Positions 56,292 to 64,000 of a stretch of 64,000 bases of DNA are shown here, piece by piece; positions within the stretch are counted from its first letter, which is position 1, and every line of letters begins with the position of its first letter. The position numbers and the translations under genes were made by a program. The notes beneath the pieces were generated by a model, which saw nothing but the letters and a program-made list of their open reading frames with translations, was not told the origin of the DNA and searched no databases. The stretch comes from Mycobacterium sp. Lineage in GTDB: Bacteria > Actinomycetota > Actinomycetes > Mycobacteriales > Mycobacteriaceae. The stretch covers positions 62,001 through 126,000 of the forward strand of contig JACPVR010000030.1 of the NCBI GenBank assembly GCA_016197405.1, read 5' to 3'.

Positions 56292-58019
56292 ATGAGCGGG
56301 CACACCATTGTCTGCGGCGACGACGCGCTGGCGATGCGAATAGTCGAAGAGCTGCAGAGCGCGGGAACCGACGTCGTGGTGATCGACAGCGCGACGGCGC
56401 TGGCCGACGCCGGGGTCGCCGATGCCACCGCCGTCGTCTGCGCCGACGACGACGATGCCCTGAACCTCGAAATCGCGCTTCTGGCACGCGAACTCAGCCC
56501 GAACGTGCGTATCGTCGCGCGGCTCGCCAACAGTGTGTTGCGCGAAGCGGTGGCACTGGGCAACGGGCCGGGCGCGGTACTCGACGTCGCCGACCTGGCG
56601 GCCCCCTCGGTCGTGGAGGCCTGCCTGGCCCGGACCACCCACACCCTGCCGGTGGCGGGCGTCGAATTCGTGGTCTCCGGGGCGACCGCCGACCGGGACG
56701 GAACTCTGCGGGAAATACACGGCGATCTGGCCCCGGTGGCCGTGGTGCGCGGCGAGCATTCGGCGGCCCCGGGTGATGTGGTGGCCTGTCCGGGTCGTGA
56801 CCTGAGTGTGCGTCACGGTGACTGGACCGCGATGATCGGCACGCGTGACGAGCTGGAGACCGAGGGCATCGCGGTGGCGTCCTCGACCGCAGTCCCGCGC
56901 GGTGGTCACTCTCTACCGCGACGTGCACTGGACGGCCTGCGGGCCTTCCGGGACGACGTCAACCCGCTGTTCTTCCGCGCGCTGGCCGTGTCAGGGACAT
57001 TGTTGTTCGGCTCGACACTGCTCCTGCGGTTCACCTACGACAGACCCGGGATGAGCTGGGTCGACGCGCTCTATTTCTCCACCGAGACGATCGCCACGGT
57101 CGGCTACGGCGACTTCAGCTTTCAAGACCAACCCACCTGGTTGCGTCTGTTCGGCATAGTGCTGATGTTCGCCGGTGTCACCACCACGGCTGTGGTGATG
57201 GCCTTCGTTGCCGACCTGCTGCTGTCGCGCCGGATCGGCCGAAACGCCGGCCGGCGCAAAGTGCGCGAGCTCCGCGAGCACGTGGTGGTGGTCGGTCTCG
57301 GCTCGTTCGGCATCCGGGTGGTCGCCGACCTCAAGGCCGCCGGCCACGACGTCGTCGTCGTCGAACGCAACGAGACCAACAGGTATCTGGCTACCGCAGC
57401 CGACCTTGATGTGCCCGTCATCTTCGGTGACGCCACCCTGCGCCAGACGCTGGAGGCGGCACGAATCCACGAGGCACGCGCGGTCGCGGTGTTGACGCCC
57501 GACGACATGGTCAACATCGAGACGGGCATCGTGCTGCGTGAACTGCTGGGCGTGCGGTGGATGAAAACGGCCGAGAGTCCGGGTGTGCCGGTGGTGTTGC
57601 GCGTCTACGACCGGGCCCTCGGTGCAGCGGTCGCCCATCGTTTCGGATTCGAGAATGTCCGCTCGACAGTCGAACTGGGTGCGCCGTGGTTCATCGGCGC
57701 GTCGATGGGCCTGCAGGTGATCGGTACCTTCTCGGTCGGACAGCGGTCGTTCATGGTCGGCGGTGTGCAGGTCGAGACCGGAAGTGAACTCGACGGCATC
57801 CGGATGGTCGACATCTCGACGCAGACCCGCGTCATCGCGATAACACGCGGCGGGCAGCCCACGACGCTTCATCCACGCCGCGACACCAAACTTGTCGCCG
57901 GCGATACCGCCTATCTGGTCGGCCCGTACCGCGAACTGCTCGACACGCTGCGTAAGGGCCAGCGCGTCGAGCGGTCCGACAACGCCACTACTGCGGACGC
58001 GGGATCGACGACAGGTTGA
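56292..58019 (+). CDS. RCK-2TM-RCK potassium channel protein
   Basis: This 575-residue protein has an N-terminal TrkA-N/RCK-like domain (about 1-120, IVCGDDALAMRIVEEL). A second ligand-like domain follows (about 120-190). The pore module has two membrane helices (LAVSGTLLFGSTLLLRF and LRLFGIVLMFAGVTTTAVVMA) around the selectivity filter TVGYGD at 269-274. A second RCK domain starts at VVVVGLGSFGIRVV (331-344), with a TrkA-C domain at the end. It should be a K+ channel gated by nucleotide or ion binding. RCK before the pore as well as after it is less common than the MthK layout. It overlaps the convergent VOC gene by 32 bp. Confidence 0.9.
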   Translation: MSGHTIVCGDDALAMRIVEELQSAGTDVVVIDSATALADAGVADATAVVCADDDDALNLEIALLARELSPNVRIVARLANSVLREAVALGNGPGAVLDVADLAAPSVVEACLARTTHTLPVAGVEFVVSGATADRDGTLREIHGDLAPVAVVRGEHSAAPGDVVACPGRDLSVRHGDWTAMIGTRDELETEGIAVASSTAVPRGGHSLPRRALDGLRAFRDDVNPLFFRALAVSGTLLFGSTLLLRFTYDRPGMSWVDALYFSTETIATVGYGDFSFQDQPTWLRLFGIVLMFAGVTTTAVVMAFVADLLLSRRIGRNAGRRKVRELREHVVVVGLGSFGIRVVADLKAAGHDVVVVERNETNRYLATAADLDVPVIFGDATLRQTLEAARIHEARAVAVLTPDDMVNIETGIVLRELLGVRWMKTAESPGVPVVLRVYDRALGAAVAHRFGFENVRSTVELGAPWFIGASMGLQVIGTFSVGQRSFMVGGVQVETGSELDGIRMVDISTQTRVIAITRGGQPTTLHPRRDTKLVAGDTAYLVGPYRELLDTLRKGQRVERSDNATTADAGSTTG

Positions 58020-58758
58020 ACGCCGCGCCGGTCGGGTCGGCAACCGCGGCGAGTCGCCCGTACGGAGTGTCCTCGGCGGCACGCAGCACGGCGCCACCGT
58101 TGTCGGTGACCAACTGCACTGTCTTGTCGACATCGTCGGCACCGAGGAAGAAGTTCCACTGCGAAGGGCCGCCGAACGCTGCGCCGTCCATCACCCCCAA
58201 CAACGGCTCTCCATCGAAAAATGCATTGCTGTAGCGGAACTCGGGTGTATCGGCTTCGGTTCGGATATCCCAGCCGAACACTGTGCGGTAGAAGTGCAGC
58301 GCGCCGGTGTAGTCGGCGGTGGTCAGCTGATGCCAGTCCGGCGCCCCGGCCGCGTTGACGATTTCGAAACCGTTGTGACCGGCCGGCTGCCAGACCCCGA
58401 ACACGGCACCGGCCGGGTCGGTGAGCATCGCCATCCTGCCCTTGCCGGGAATGTCCATCGTCGCGCCGCACGACGTGCCGCCCGCCGCGGTCGCCGCCGC
58501 GACGGTGGCCTCGGCATCGGCGGTGTGCAGGTAGGTGCTCCATCCGTCCGGGGCGTTCCACTGCGGGTCGTTGGGCATCAGCCCTGCCACCGGGTGGCCG
58601 TCGAGGCGAGCGGTGACATAGCCACCGTATTCCGGGCCGGTGTCTTCGAAAGTCCAGCCGAAAACCGTGCTGTAGAACCCTTTCGCACTGTCCAGGTCGG
58701 AAGTGGCCAGGTCGATCCAGGTGGGGGCGCCCAGCGGGGCGATGCTGCGAACGGGCAT
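57988..58758 (-). CDS. Tandem VOC/glyoxalase-like protein (Rv0577-like)
   Basis: This 256-residue protein consists of two VOC domains: residues about 8-120 (APTWIDLATSDLDSAKGFYS) and about 140-250 (WHQLTTADYTGALHFYRTVF). FGW follows each helix, as is typical. The layout matches the mycobacterial 27-kDa antigen/Rv0577 group. Such proteins may bind aldehydes or act as antibiotic-binding proteins, but no reaction is fixed. It overlaps the 3' end of the channel gene by 32 bp on the opposite strand. Confidence 0.88.
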   Translation of the reverse strand: MPVRSIAPLGAPTWIDLATSDLDSAKGFYSTVFGWTFEDTGPEYGGYVTARLDGHPVAGLMPNDPQWNAPDGWSTYLHTADAEATVAAATAAGGTSCGATMDIPGKGRMAMLTDPAGAVFGVWQPAGHNGFEIVNAAGAPDWHQLTTADYTGALHFYRTVFGWDIRTEADTPEFRYSNAFFDGEPLLGVMDGAAFGGPSQWNFFLGADDVDKTVQLVTDNGGAVLRAAEDTPYGRLAAVADPTGAAFNLSSIPRPQ

Positions 58759-58828
58759 GAGATCTCCTCGGTGATCGGGGTGTCACACATACCGACCGAG
58801 CGAGGCGGCCAAACTCATCGCGGCCGCG

Positions 58829-59716
58829 TCAGGCCAGCCCGAGCACCCGTAGAGCGTTGTCTTTGTAGACCGCCTGGGCGATATCTGGACCCAGATCCAA
58901 CGCCGCGAAGTCGGCCCGCCACCGGTCGATACCGATATAGGGGAAATCGGTCCCGAACAGCACCTTGGTGCGCAGTTGGCGGCCGACGGCCCGAACCAAT
59001 TGCGGCGGAAAGTACTTGGGGCTGTAGCCCGACAGGTCGATGTAGACGTTGCTCTTGTGCGCGGCGATGGCGATCTGCGCGTCCACCCAGGGCACCGCGG
59101 GGTGGGCCATCACGATCGTCAGATCGGCAAAATCGGCGGCGACGTCGTCGAGCAACAGCGGGTCGGAGAACCGCATCTTGATGCCGTGACCGCCGGGTAG
59201 TCCCGAACCGATACCGGTTTGTCCGGTGTGGAACAACGCGGGTACGCCCGCCGCGGCGATCGCCTCGTAGATCGGATAGAACCGCCGGTCGTTGGGTTCG
59301 AAGGCCTGCATGCTGGGATGAAATTTGAAGCCGCGCACACCGTAGTCCTCGACGAGTTCGCGCACGCGCGCCACCGCTTCGGGCTTCCACGGGTCGACGG
59401 TGCCGAACGGGATCAGCACATCGTTGTTGCGCACCGCACCGGCGATCAGATCCTCCACCGAGTTGGGTGCATGTCCCATCGCGGTCTCGGCGTCGATGGT
59501 GAAGACCACGGCGGCGGCGTTGTTGGTGCGGTAGTGCGCTGCGAGATCGTCGACGGACGCGGCCTGCGTGTCACCCATCTTGAAGTAGTTGCGGGTCGCG
59601 TCGACGAGCTCGTCGTCATAAGCCTGATGCCCGTGGCAGTCGATCTCTACATGGGTGTGAATGTCGATGGCATCGACGGAACTGAAATCGATGCCGCACG
59701 AGTATTTTTCGATCAA
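58829..59716 (-). CDS. Amidohydrolase-2 family metal-dependent hydrolase or decarboxylase
   Basis: This 295-residue TIM barrel belongs to the ACMSD/amidohydrolase-2 family. HTH near the N-terminus (DAIDIHTHVEIDCHG), GFKFHPSMQAF, ALFHTGQTG, VMAHPAVPW and LFGTDFPYIG provide the metal ligands. Members decarboxylate or hydrolyse aromatic acids such as gamma-resorcylate. I choose TTG at 59716 because it overlaps the stop of the upstream membrane protein gene and follows an AGAAGG tract. The longer frame lies over that membrane gene. Substrate unknown. Confidence 0.87.
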   Translation of the reverse strand: MIEKYSCGIDFSSVDAIDIHTHVEIDCHGHQAYDDELVDATRNYFKMGDTQAASVDDLAAHYRTNNAAAVVFTIDAETAMGHAPNSVEDLIAGAVRNNDVLIPFGTVDPWKPEAVARVRELVEDYGVRGFKFHPSMQAFEPNDRRFYPIYEAIAAAGVPALFHTGQTGIGSGLPGGHGIKMRFSDPLLLDDVAADFADLTIVMAHPAVPWVDAQIAIAAHKSNVYIDLSGYSPKYFPPQLVRAVGRQLRTKVLFGTDFPYIGIDRWRADFAALDLGPDIAQAVYKDNALRVLGLA

Positions 59717-60093
59717 GCTGAGCCGGCCTTCTTCTTGATGATCAACATCGGCAACAACAGGGTCGCCAACGCCGTGGCCAGCCACACCACCACCGTGGCC
59801 GCTATCCAGGAGCCGATACCTCGGATCGACAGGCCATTGGTGAATACCGAGGCCAGCAGCAGGGCCACGAAGGTCGAGACCAGGCCGATACCGCCGAGGA
59901 ACGCCGATGCGTACCTGCTGGCCATCTTGAGGAAGAAGGGCGAGAGGATGGCCTGCGCCGCCGCGAAGATCACCACCGCGACGATGAAGCCGGCAATGCG
60001 CAGCTGCACTCCGGGCACCAGCCACCCCGCGACGAGCAAACCGATCGCGGCAGACCCCAGGAATACCGCGGTACTCAACAACAACCTGATCAC
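59713..60093 (-). CDS. Small four-helix membrane protein (phage-holin-IV-like fold)
   Basis: This 126-residue membrane protein has four hydrophobic helices: LLLSTAVFLGSAAIGLLVAGW, GFIVAVVIFAAAQAILSPFF, FLGGIGLVSTFVALLLASVF and IAATVVVWLATALATLLLPML. It ends in a basic KKKAGSA tail. It resembles small mycobacterial proteins annotated as holin IV-like, although no lysis function is implied. GTG start at 60093. It overlaps the amidohydrolase start and appears co-transcribed with it. Confidence 0.82.
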   Translation of the reverse strand: MIRLLLSTAVFLGSAAIGLLVAGWLVPGVQLRIAGFIVAVVIFAAAQAILSPFFLKMASRYASAFLGGIGLVSTFVALLLASVFTNGLSIRGIGSWIAATVVVWLATALATLLLPMLIIKKKAGSA

Positions 60094-60157
60094 GCGGTGA
60101 GCTTACTGCGCCGGGAAAGCCCTGGCGGGCACGCAGCGCCGACGTGATTCTTGTCTT

Positions 60158-60177
60158 CCAAGGACCAAAGGCCCTAG
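60158..60177. promoter_or_regulatory. DosR-box-like site upstream of devR-like gene
   Basis: The core GGACCAAAGGCCC resembles the DosR consensus (GGGACTWWAGTCCC core) with 12 of 20 positions matching over the full site. It lies 38-57 bp before the GTG at 60215. It may allow autoregulation of the DevR-like gene. The match is moderate. Confidence 0.45.
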
Positions 60178-60214
60178 CCAGCAGGGGTACCGGTGAACAC
60201 TAATGTTGAATCTT

Positions 60215-60862
60215 GTGATCACTGTTTTCCTTGTTGACGACCATGAGGTGGTTCGGCGCGGTTTGGTCGACCTGCTCGGCAGCGATCCGGAGCTGTCGGT
60301 CGTCGGCGAAGCGGGTTCGGTGGCCGAGGCCAAAGCCCGCATCCCGGCAGCCCGGCCCGATGTCGCCGTGCTCGACGTCCGGTTGCCCGACGGCAACGGC
60401 ATCGACCTGTGCCGCGACCTGCTGGCGACGCACGACGAGTTGCGCTGCCTGATCCTCACCTCGTTCACCGACGAGCAGTCGATGCTGGACGCGATCCTCG
60501 CCGGGGCCAGTGGCTATGTCGTCAAGGACATCCGCGGGATGGAGTTGGCCCAAGCCATCAAGGAAGTCGGCTCGGGCAAATCGCTGCTGGACAACCGGGC
60601 GGCCGCGGCGCTGATGTCCAAACTGCGCCAGGACACCCACACCGCCGACGGCGAGGATCCGCGGCTGCATGATCTGTCGGCGACCGAGCGGACGCTGCTG
60701 GAGTTGTTGGGCGAAGGCCTGACCAACCGGGAGATCGGGCAGCGGATGTTCTTGGCGGAGAAGACCGTGAAGAACTACGTATCCCGGTTGCTGGCCAAAC
60801 TGGGGTTGCACCGTCGCACGCAGGCGGCGCTGCTGGCAGCCGAACTGCGCCAGAAGCCGTGA
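60215..60862 (+). CDS. devR: DevR/DosR-like response regulator
   Basis: This 215-residue protein is very close to DevR (DosR) of M. tuberculosis. It has a receiver domain (VFLVDDHEVVRRGLVDLL) with the phosphorylated Asp54 in DVAVLDVRLPDG. The NarL-type helix-turn-helix is LSATERTLLELLGEGLTNRE followed by KTVKNYVSRLLAKLG. DevR switches on dormancy genes in hypoxia, NO or CO. The GTG at 60215 makes the Asp numbering equal to that of DevR; an ATG at 60203 would add four residues. The kinase gene follows with an overlapping GTGA. No universal stress protein gene (Rv3134c-like) precedes it. Confidence 0.93.
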   Translation: MITVFLVDDHEVVRRGLVDLLGSDPELSVVGEAGSVAEAKARIPAARPDVAVLDVRLPDGNGIDLCRDLLATHDELRCLILTSFTDEQSMLDAILAGASGYVVKDIRGMELAQAIKEVGSGKSLLDNRAAAALMSKLRQDTHTADGEDPRLHDLSATERTLLELLGEGLTNREIGQRMFLAEKTVKNYVSRLLAKLGLHRRTQAALLAAELRQKP

Positions 60863-62451
60863 CCGGTTCCAGCGGCACCGCCGACGTCCGCGACGGCCTG
60901 ATCGATGCGATGCTGGCCGTCACCACCGGCCTCGATCTCGAGCAGACGCTGCAGACCATCGTGCACACCGCGATGCGGCTCGTCGACGCGCGTTACGGAG
61001 CTCTCGGGGTGCGTGCCCCCGAACCCGCGCGCACCTTGGAGCGGTTCGTCCACGAGGGTATCGACGATGCGACACGGGACCAGATCGGCCCGCTACCCGA
61101 AGGGCACGGTGTTCTCGGCCTCCTCTTCGAGACGCCGAAACCCGTTCGTATCGATGATCTTTCCCGTCATCCGGCCTCCGTCGGCTTTCCCGCGCATCAT
61201 CCGCCGATGCGAACCTTTCTCGGCGTACCGATCCGGATTCGCGATCAGGTCTACGGCAATCTGTACCTGACCGAGAAAGCCGGCGGGGCGGGGTTCAGCT
61301 CCGACGACGAGGTGCTGGTACTTGCGCTGGCGGGGGCGGCCGGCATCGCGATCGACAACGCCCGGCTGTATCAGGCCGCGCACACCCGGCAGATCTGGAT
61401 TGAAGCCACCCGGGACATCAGCACCAGCCTGCTGGCCGGGGCGGAGCCCGCGCTCGTGCATGCCCAGATCGCCGAGAAGGCAACGGGACTGACCAACAGC
61501 TCCTACAGCGCGCTGCTGATGCCTGCCGACTCCGAGGATGACGAACTGTCCGTGACGGCGGCATCTTCGGCCGAGGTCGCCGGCCGACGGGTGCCGATCG
61601 ACGGCAGTGTCATCGGGCAGGTGTACACCGAGGGAATACCGCTGCTGGTCAAGGATTTCGACGAGCTGGGCACCGGCACAGCAGCTGCGTTGGTATTACC
61701 ACTGCGCGAGCCGGAGATGGTCTCGGGCGTTCTGGTGTGCGTCGCGGGTGACGAGGACGGCTACACCAACGAGCAGTTGTCCATGATGGCGGCATTCGCC
61801 GACCAGTCCGGCCTGGCACTGCAATTGGCGGCGACGCAGGCCGATACCGTGGCGACTCTGCGTGAACTCGACGTCCTCACCGACCGCGATCGCATCGCAC
61901 GAGACCTGCACGACCATGTCATCCAGCGGCTGTTCGCGGTGGGGCTTTCACTGCAGGGCGCGCTGGGGGCCGACCCGCCGGTCGCGACACCGCGGATATC
62001 CCGCGCGCTCGACGATCTCCAAGACGTCGTACAGGAGATCCGGACCGCGATATTCGATCTGCACGGCGGCAGCGTCACCCGACTGCGCCAGCGCCTGGAG
62101 CAGGCCGTGGCGCAGATGACCGCCGATTCGCCGGTGCGCCCGTCACTGCACGTCAGCGGACCGCTCTCGGTGGTCGACGCTTCGCTTGCCGATCATGCCG
62201 AGGCCGTGGTGCGCGAGGCGGTCAGCAATGTGGTCCGGCACGCAGGCGCGGCCACGGTGTCGGTGACGGTGGCCGTCGACGACGACCTGACCATCACCGT
62301 GACCGATGACGGCGGTGGCTTCTCACCCGACACCACCCGCAGCGGACTGTCCAACCTCGCCAGCCGGGCCCGGCAGTGCGGCGGCGGGCTCGATATCGGC
62401 TCCGCCGGTACGAGCGGCACCCGGCTGGTGTGGTCGGTGCCGCTGCCCTGA
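60859..62451 (+). CDS. DevS/DosT-like GAF-containing sensor histidine kinase
   Basis: This 530-residue kinase has two GAF domains (about 25-170 and 185-335), then a HisKA_3 dimerisation domain (DRIARDLHDHVIQRLFAVGLS) and an HATPase domain (VVREAVSNVVRHAG, DDGGGFSPD). In DevS the first GAF domain holds heme through a His in a NHPPMRTFLG segment. Here HHPPMRTFLG (His114) aligns with it, so O2, NO or CO sensing is likely. It should phosphorylate the DevR-like protein encoded immediately upstream. Confidence 0.92.
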   Translation: MTGSSGTADVRDGLIDAMLAVTTGLDLEQTLQTIVHTAMRLVDARYGALGVRAPEPARTLERFVHEGIDDATRDQIGPLPEGHGVLGLLFETPKPVRIDDLSRHPASVGFPAHHPPMRTFLGVPIRIRDQVYGNLYLTEKAGGAGFSSDDEVLVLALAGAAGIAIDNARLYQAAHTRQIWIEATRDISTSLLAGAEPALVHAQIAEKATGLTNSSYSALLMPADSEDDELSVTAASSAEVAGRRVPIDGSVIGQVYTEGIPLLVKDFDELGTGTAAALVLPLREPEMVSGVLVCVAGDEDGYTNEQLSMMAAFADQSGLALQLAATQADTVATLRELDVLTDRDRIARDLHDHVIQRLFAVGLSLQGALGADPPVATPRISRALDDLQDVVQEIRTAIFDLHGGSVTRLRQRLEQAVAQMTADSPVRPSLHVSGPLSVVDASLADHAEAVVREAVSNVVRHAGAATVSVTVAVDDDLTITVTDDGGGFSPDTTRSGLSNLASRARQCGGGLDIGSAGTSGTRLVWSVPLP

Positions 62452-62558
62452 GCCCGGCCCGCCGGATCGTGAGGGCAGAGCGAGTAGTGGCGGATCTGCC
62501 CGTCCGGTAGCTCACAAGTCAAGCCTGGGCGCTCGCAGTCTGCACGAGCATCGGCGAT

Positions 62559-64000
62559 TCAGTCGGACAGGGTGACCAGGTCAACCCGTTGACTGACCAG
62601 CGCGGCCGCTGCGTCTGCGCGTTGATCCTTCGGCACGTCGACCACCACCAGCGATGCCGTGGCACGCCGCACACGTTCGGCGAAATCGAAGCGGTTGAGC
62701 AGGGATTCGCGATCTGCCGGCCCGACGAGCAAGTAGATCTCGGCCGGCGGCAACCCACCGAGCAGCCGGTCCGCGCCGTCCCCCCAAGCTGCGGCGGCCC
62801 CGACGTCGATGCGACGCGTGGTGGGCTCGGTGCCGATCATGTGGGGAACTACTCGGCCGTCGAACCGACCTGAGCCATGAATTAACGGCCGTTCGAGGAT
62901 CCAGTCGACCAGGTCGCTCGACGGGGGAACATCGTCCTCGCTGACGCCGGCATAGGCGGCCACTCCCCTGCGCGCGATGCGCGGAGCCGATTCGGCGAAG
63001 CGTTCCAGGCTGACCTTGCCGGCGCGTGTCATGTACGCGATCATCAACTGCTCGACCGGCATCTCGGTCATGCGGTCGGGGAACGAATCCCACCACAGCA
63101 TCGAGCGTAAGGCGATCGACTGCAAATGGTCGACTGCGGGACGACGATCCTGTTCATAGGCGTCGAACGCCTCGTCGAGGGTGCCCGCGGCCACGATCGC
63201 GCGGTCGAGCGCGATGGCGTCCTCCATCGCCAATTTGGTTCCCGAGCCGATGGAGTAGTGGGCGGTGTGGGCCGCGTCTCCGAGCAGTACCACGTTGCCG
63301 GTGTGCCAAGTGCCGCAGTGCACGGTGCGAAACCGCATCCAGCGCGTGCGGTTGCCGATCAACCGATGCCCGTGCAGTGCCTCGGAGAAGGCCTCCTGGA
63401 GGTAGTTGAGCGAGGCCTGGTCGGTCTGCGTCACCGGCGTGTCACGGGTGGTTCGATCGAATCCTGCTCGTCGCCAGGTTGATTCGTCGGTCTCGATCAA
63501 AAAGGTGCTGCGGTCGGCGGCGTACGGGTAAGCGTGGGCGACGAATGACCCGTGCTCGGTGGTGACCGGGGTGAATACCGCACTCGGCAAAGCGAATTCA
63601 GTGCCACACCAGAGGTACAAACCCTGCCCCTCGGCAATATCGGGCTTGAAGTCGTCGGCCAGTTCAGTGCGGGTGGTGCTGTTGATCCCGTCGGCGGCGA
63701 CGATCAGATCGGCGTCGAGGTCGGCCACAGAGCGTCGCTCGTCGAACCGCAGTTGAACCCCGACGTCGTGCGCGAAGCGTTGCAGCACGCCCAGTAGGGT
63801 GGCTCGTCCGATGGCAAGCAACTCGCCGTGAGCAAGCTGTGCGTGCTGATTGCCGACCCGCATGGACATGTCGTGCGGATGCGATGCGGCGACGATCGCG
63901 TCGAGCGACGCGGTGTCGGCCAATCGCAGGTTGCGTTGGGTGCGCGAGGCCAAACCGACACCGAACCCGAATGTCTTCTCCGGCACTCCCTGGTCATACA
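62559..64000 (-). CDS. FAD-dependent monooxygenase, N-terminus cut by window edge
   Basis: At least 480 residues of a flavoprotein hydroxylase are visible, and the frame is still open at 64000 (YDQG before VPEKTFGFG). The GD motif for FAD is VVLLGDAAHTAHYSIGSGTK. A middle segment, DADLIVAADGINSTTR, gives the DG motif. The early KTFGFGVGLASRTQRNL block resembles salicylyl-CoA/anthraniloyl-CoA hydroxylases (TFGWGVVFS-like). The last 90 residues are a poorly conserved domain. The true start with the GxGxxG motif lies outside the window. It converges with the kinase gene; 107 bp without a recognised element separate them. Confidence 0.88.
   Translation of the reverse strand, partial: YDQGVPEKTFGFGVGLASRTQRNLRLADTASLDAIVAASHPHDMSMRVGNQHAQLAHGELLAIGRATLLGVLQRFAHDVGVQLRFDERRSVADLDADLIVAADGINSTTRTELADDFKPDIAEGQGLYLWCGTEFALPSAVFTPVTTEHGSFVAHAYPYAADRSTFLIETDESTWRRAGFDRTTRDTPVTQTDQASLNYLQEAFSEALHGHRLIGNRTRWMRFRTVHCGTWHTGNVVLLGDAAHTAHYSIGSGTKLAMEDAIALDRAIVAAGTLDEAFDAYEQDRRPAVDHLQSIALRSMLWWDSFPDRMTEMPVEQLMIAYMTRAGKVSLERFAESAPRIARRGVAAYAGVSEDDVPPSSDLVDWILERPLIHGSGRFDGRVVPHMIGTEPTTRRIDVGAAAAWGDGADRLLGGLPPAEIYLLVGPADRESLLNRFDFAERVRRATASLVVVDVPKDQRADAAAALVSQRVDLVTLSD

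Noticed and set aside
59713..60093. Phage holin indicating a prophage
   Set aside because: Holin-like fold only; no endolysin or other phage gene nearby, and similar proteins are ordinary in mycobacterial genomes.

Overview
The window looks like a chromosomal segment of a Mycobacterium, probably a fast-growing environmental Mycolicibacterium-type species. The evidence is uniformly high GC, a ufaA1-sigK-rskA locus in the gene order known from M. tuberculosis, a three-domain LigD with Ku, a secreted PE-PPE-type hydrolase, a LpqN/T-like lipoprotein, a DevR/DevS-like pair, a KstR-type operator and many F420/VOC/TetR genes. I see no transposase, integrase, prophage gene or CRISPR array. One tRNA gene (Arg, anticodon CCT) lies at 28701-28776.

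Layout. 1-2.8 kb: end of a probable B12-binding sensor protein, a GAF-PP2C phosphatase, a VOC protein and RNase HI. 2.8-7.0 kb: a three-gene aromatic meta-cleavage operon (flavin hydroxylase, extradiol dioxygenase, C-C hydrolase) divergent from a TetR gene, with two tandem operator copies between them. 7.0-10.3 kb: a DUF4267/TetR pair and an IclR gene divergent from an SDR and a SnoaL-like gene. 10.4-14.5 kb: the NHEJ genes ligD and ku with a small secreted protein and a TetR. 14.5-18.0 kb: type III polyketide synthase, ICMT and FAD oxidoreductase operon, divergent from an SDR preceded by a KstR-type box. 18.1-21.1 kb: two small secreted proteins, a strong hairpin, mntH, and a fused gamma-glutamylcyclotransferase/poly-gamma-glutamate hydrolase. 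21.2-26.6 kb: the 10-methyl fatty acid (tuberculostearic acid) genes with sigK-rskA, led by a SigK-like promoter. 26.6-28.6 kb: a GCS2-family ligase and an F420-type oxidoreductase.

28.9-39.0 kb is the most distinctive region. A nine-gene minus-strand operon encodes a soluble diiron monooxygenase (alpha, beta with an N-terminal ubiquitin-like extension, MmoB-type effector). It is followed not by a usual flavin/ferredoxin reductase but by a NuoE-like [2Fe-2S] protein and a NuoF-like NADH diaphorase. Then come an NCS1 permease, a cyclase-family hydrolase, a RidA protein and an M20 amidohydrolase. A divergent regulator joins MerR, XRE and cupin domains in one chain. I infer a catabolic system for a small nitrogen-containing, probably heterocyclic, compound.

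39.2-64 kb: a membrane adenylate cyclase and a P450; an N-acetylglucosamine PTS/NagA/NagB regulon around a DasR-like site; the PE-PPE hydrolase; a GAF-ANTAR regulator; a thiolase-like, carotenoid oxygenase and double-HxlR operon; a lipoprotein; an Hsp20 gene behind a perfect CIRCE element; GNAT and membrane proteins; a tandem 48-bp hairpin repeat; DUF985 and DUF849 genes; a RCK-2TM-RCK potassium channel; a tandem VOC protein; an amidohydrolase and a small membrane protein; the DevR/DevS-like two-component system; and a flavoprotein hydroxylase cut by the window edge.
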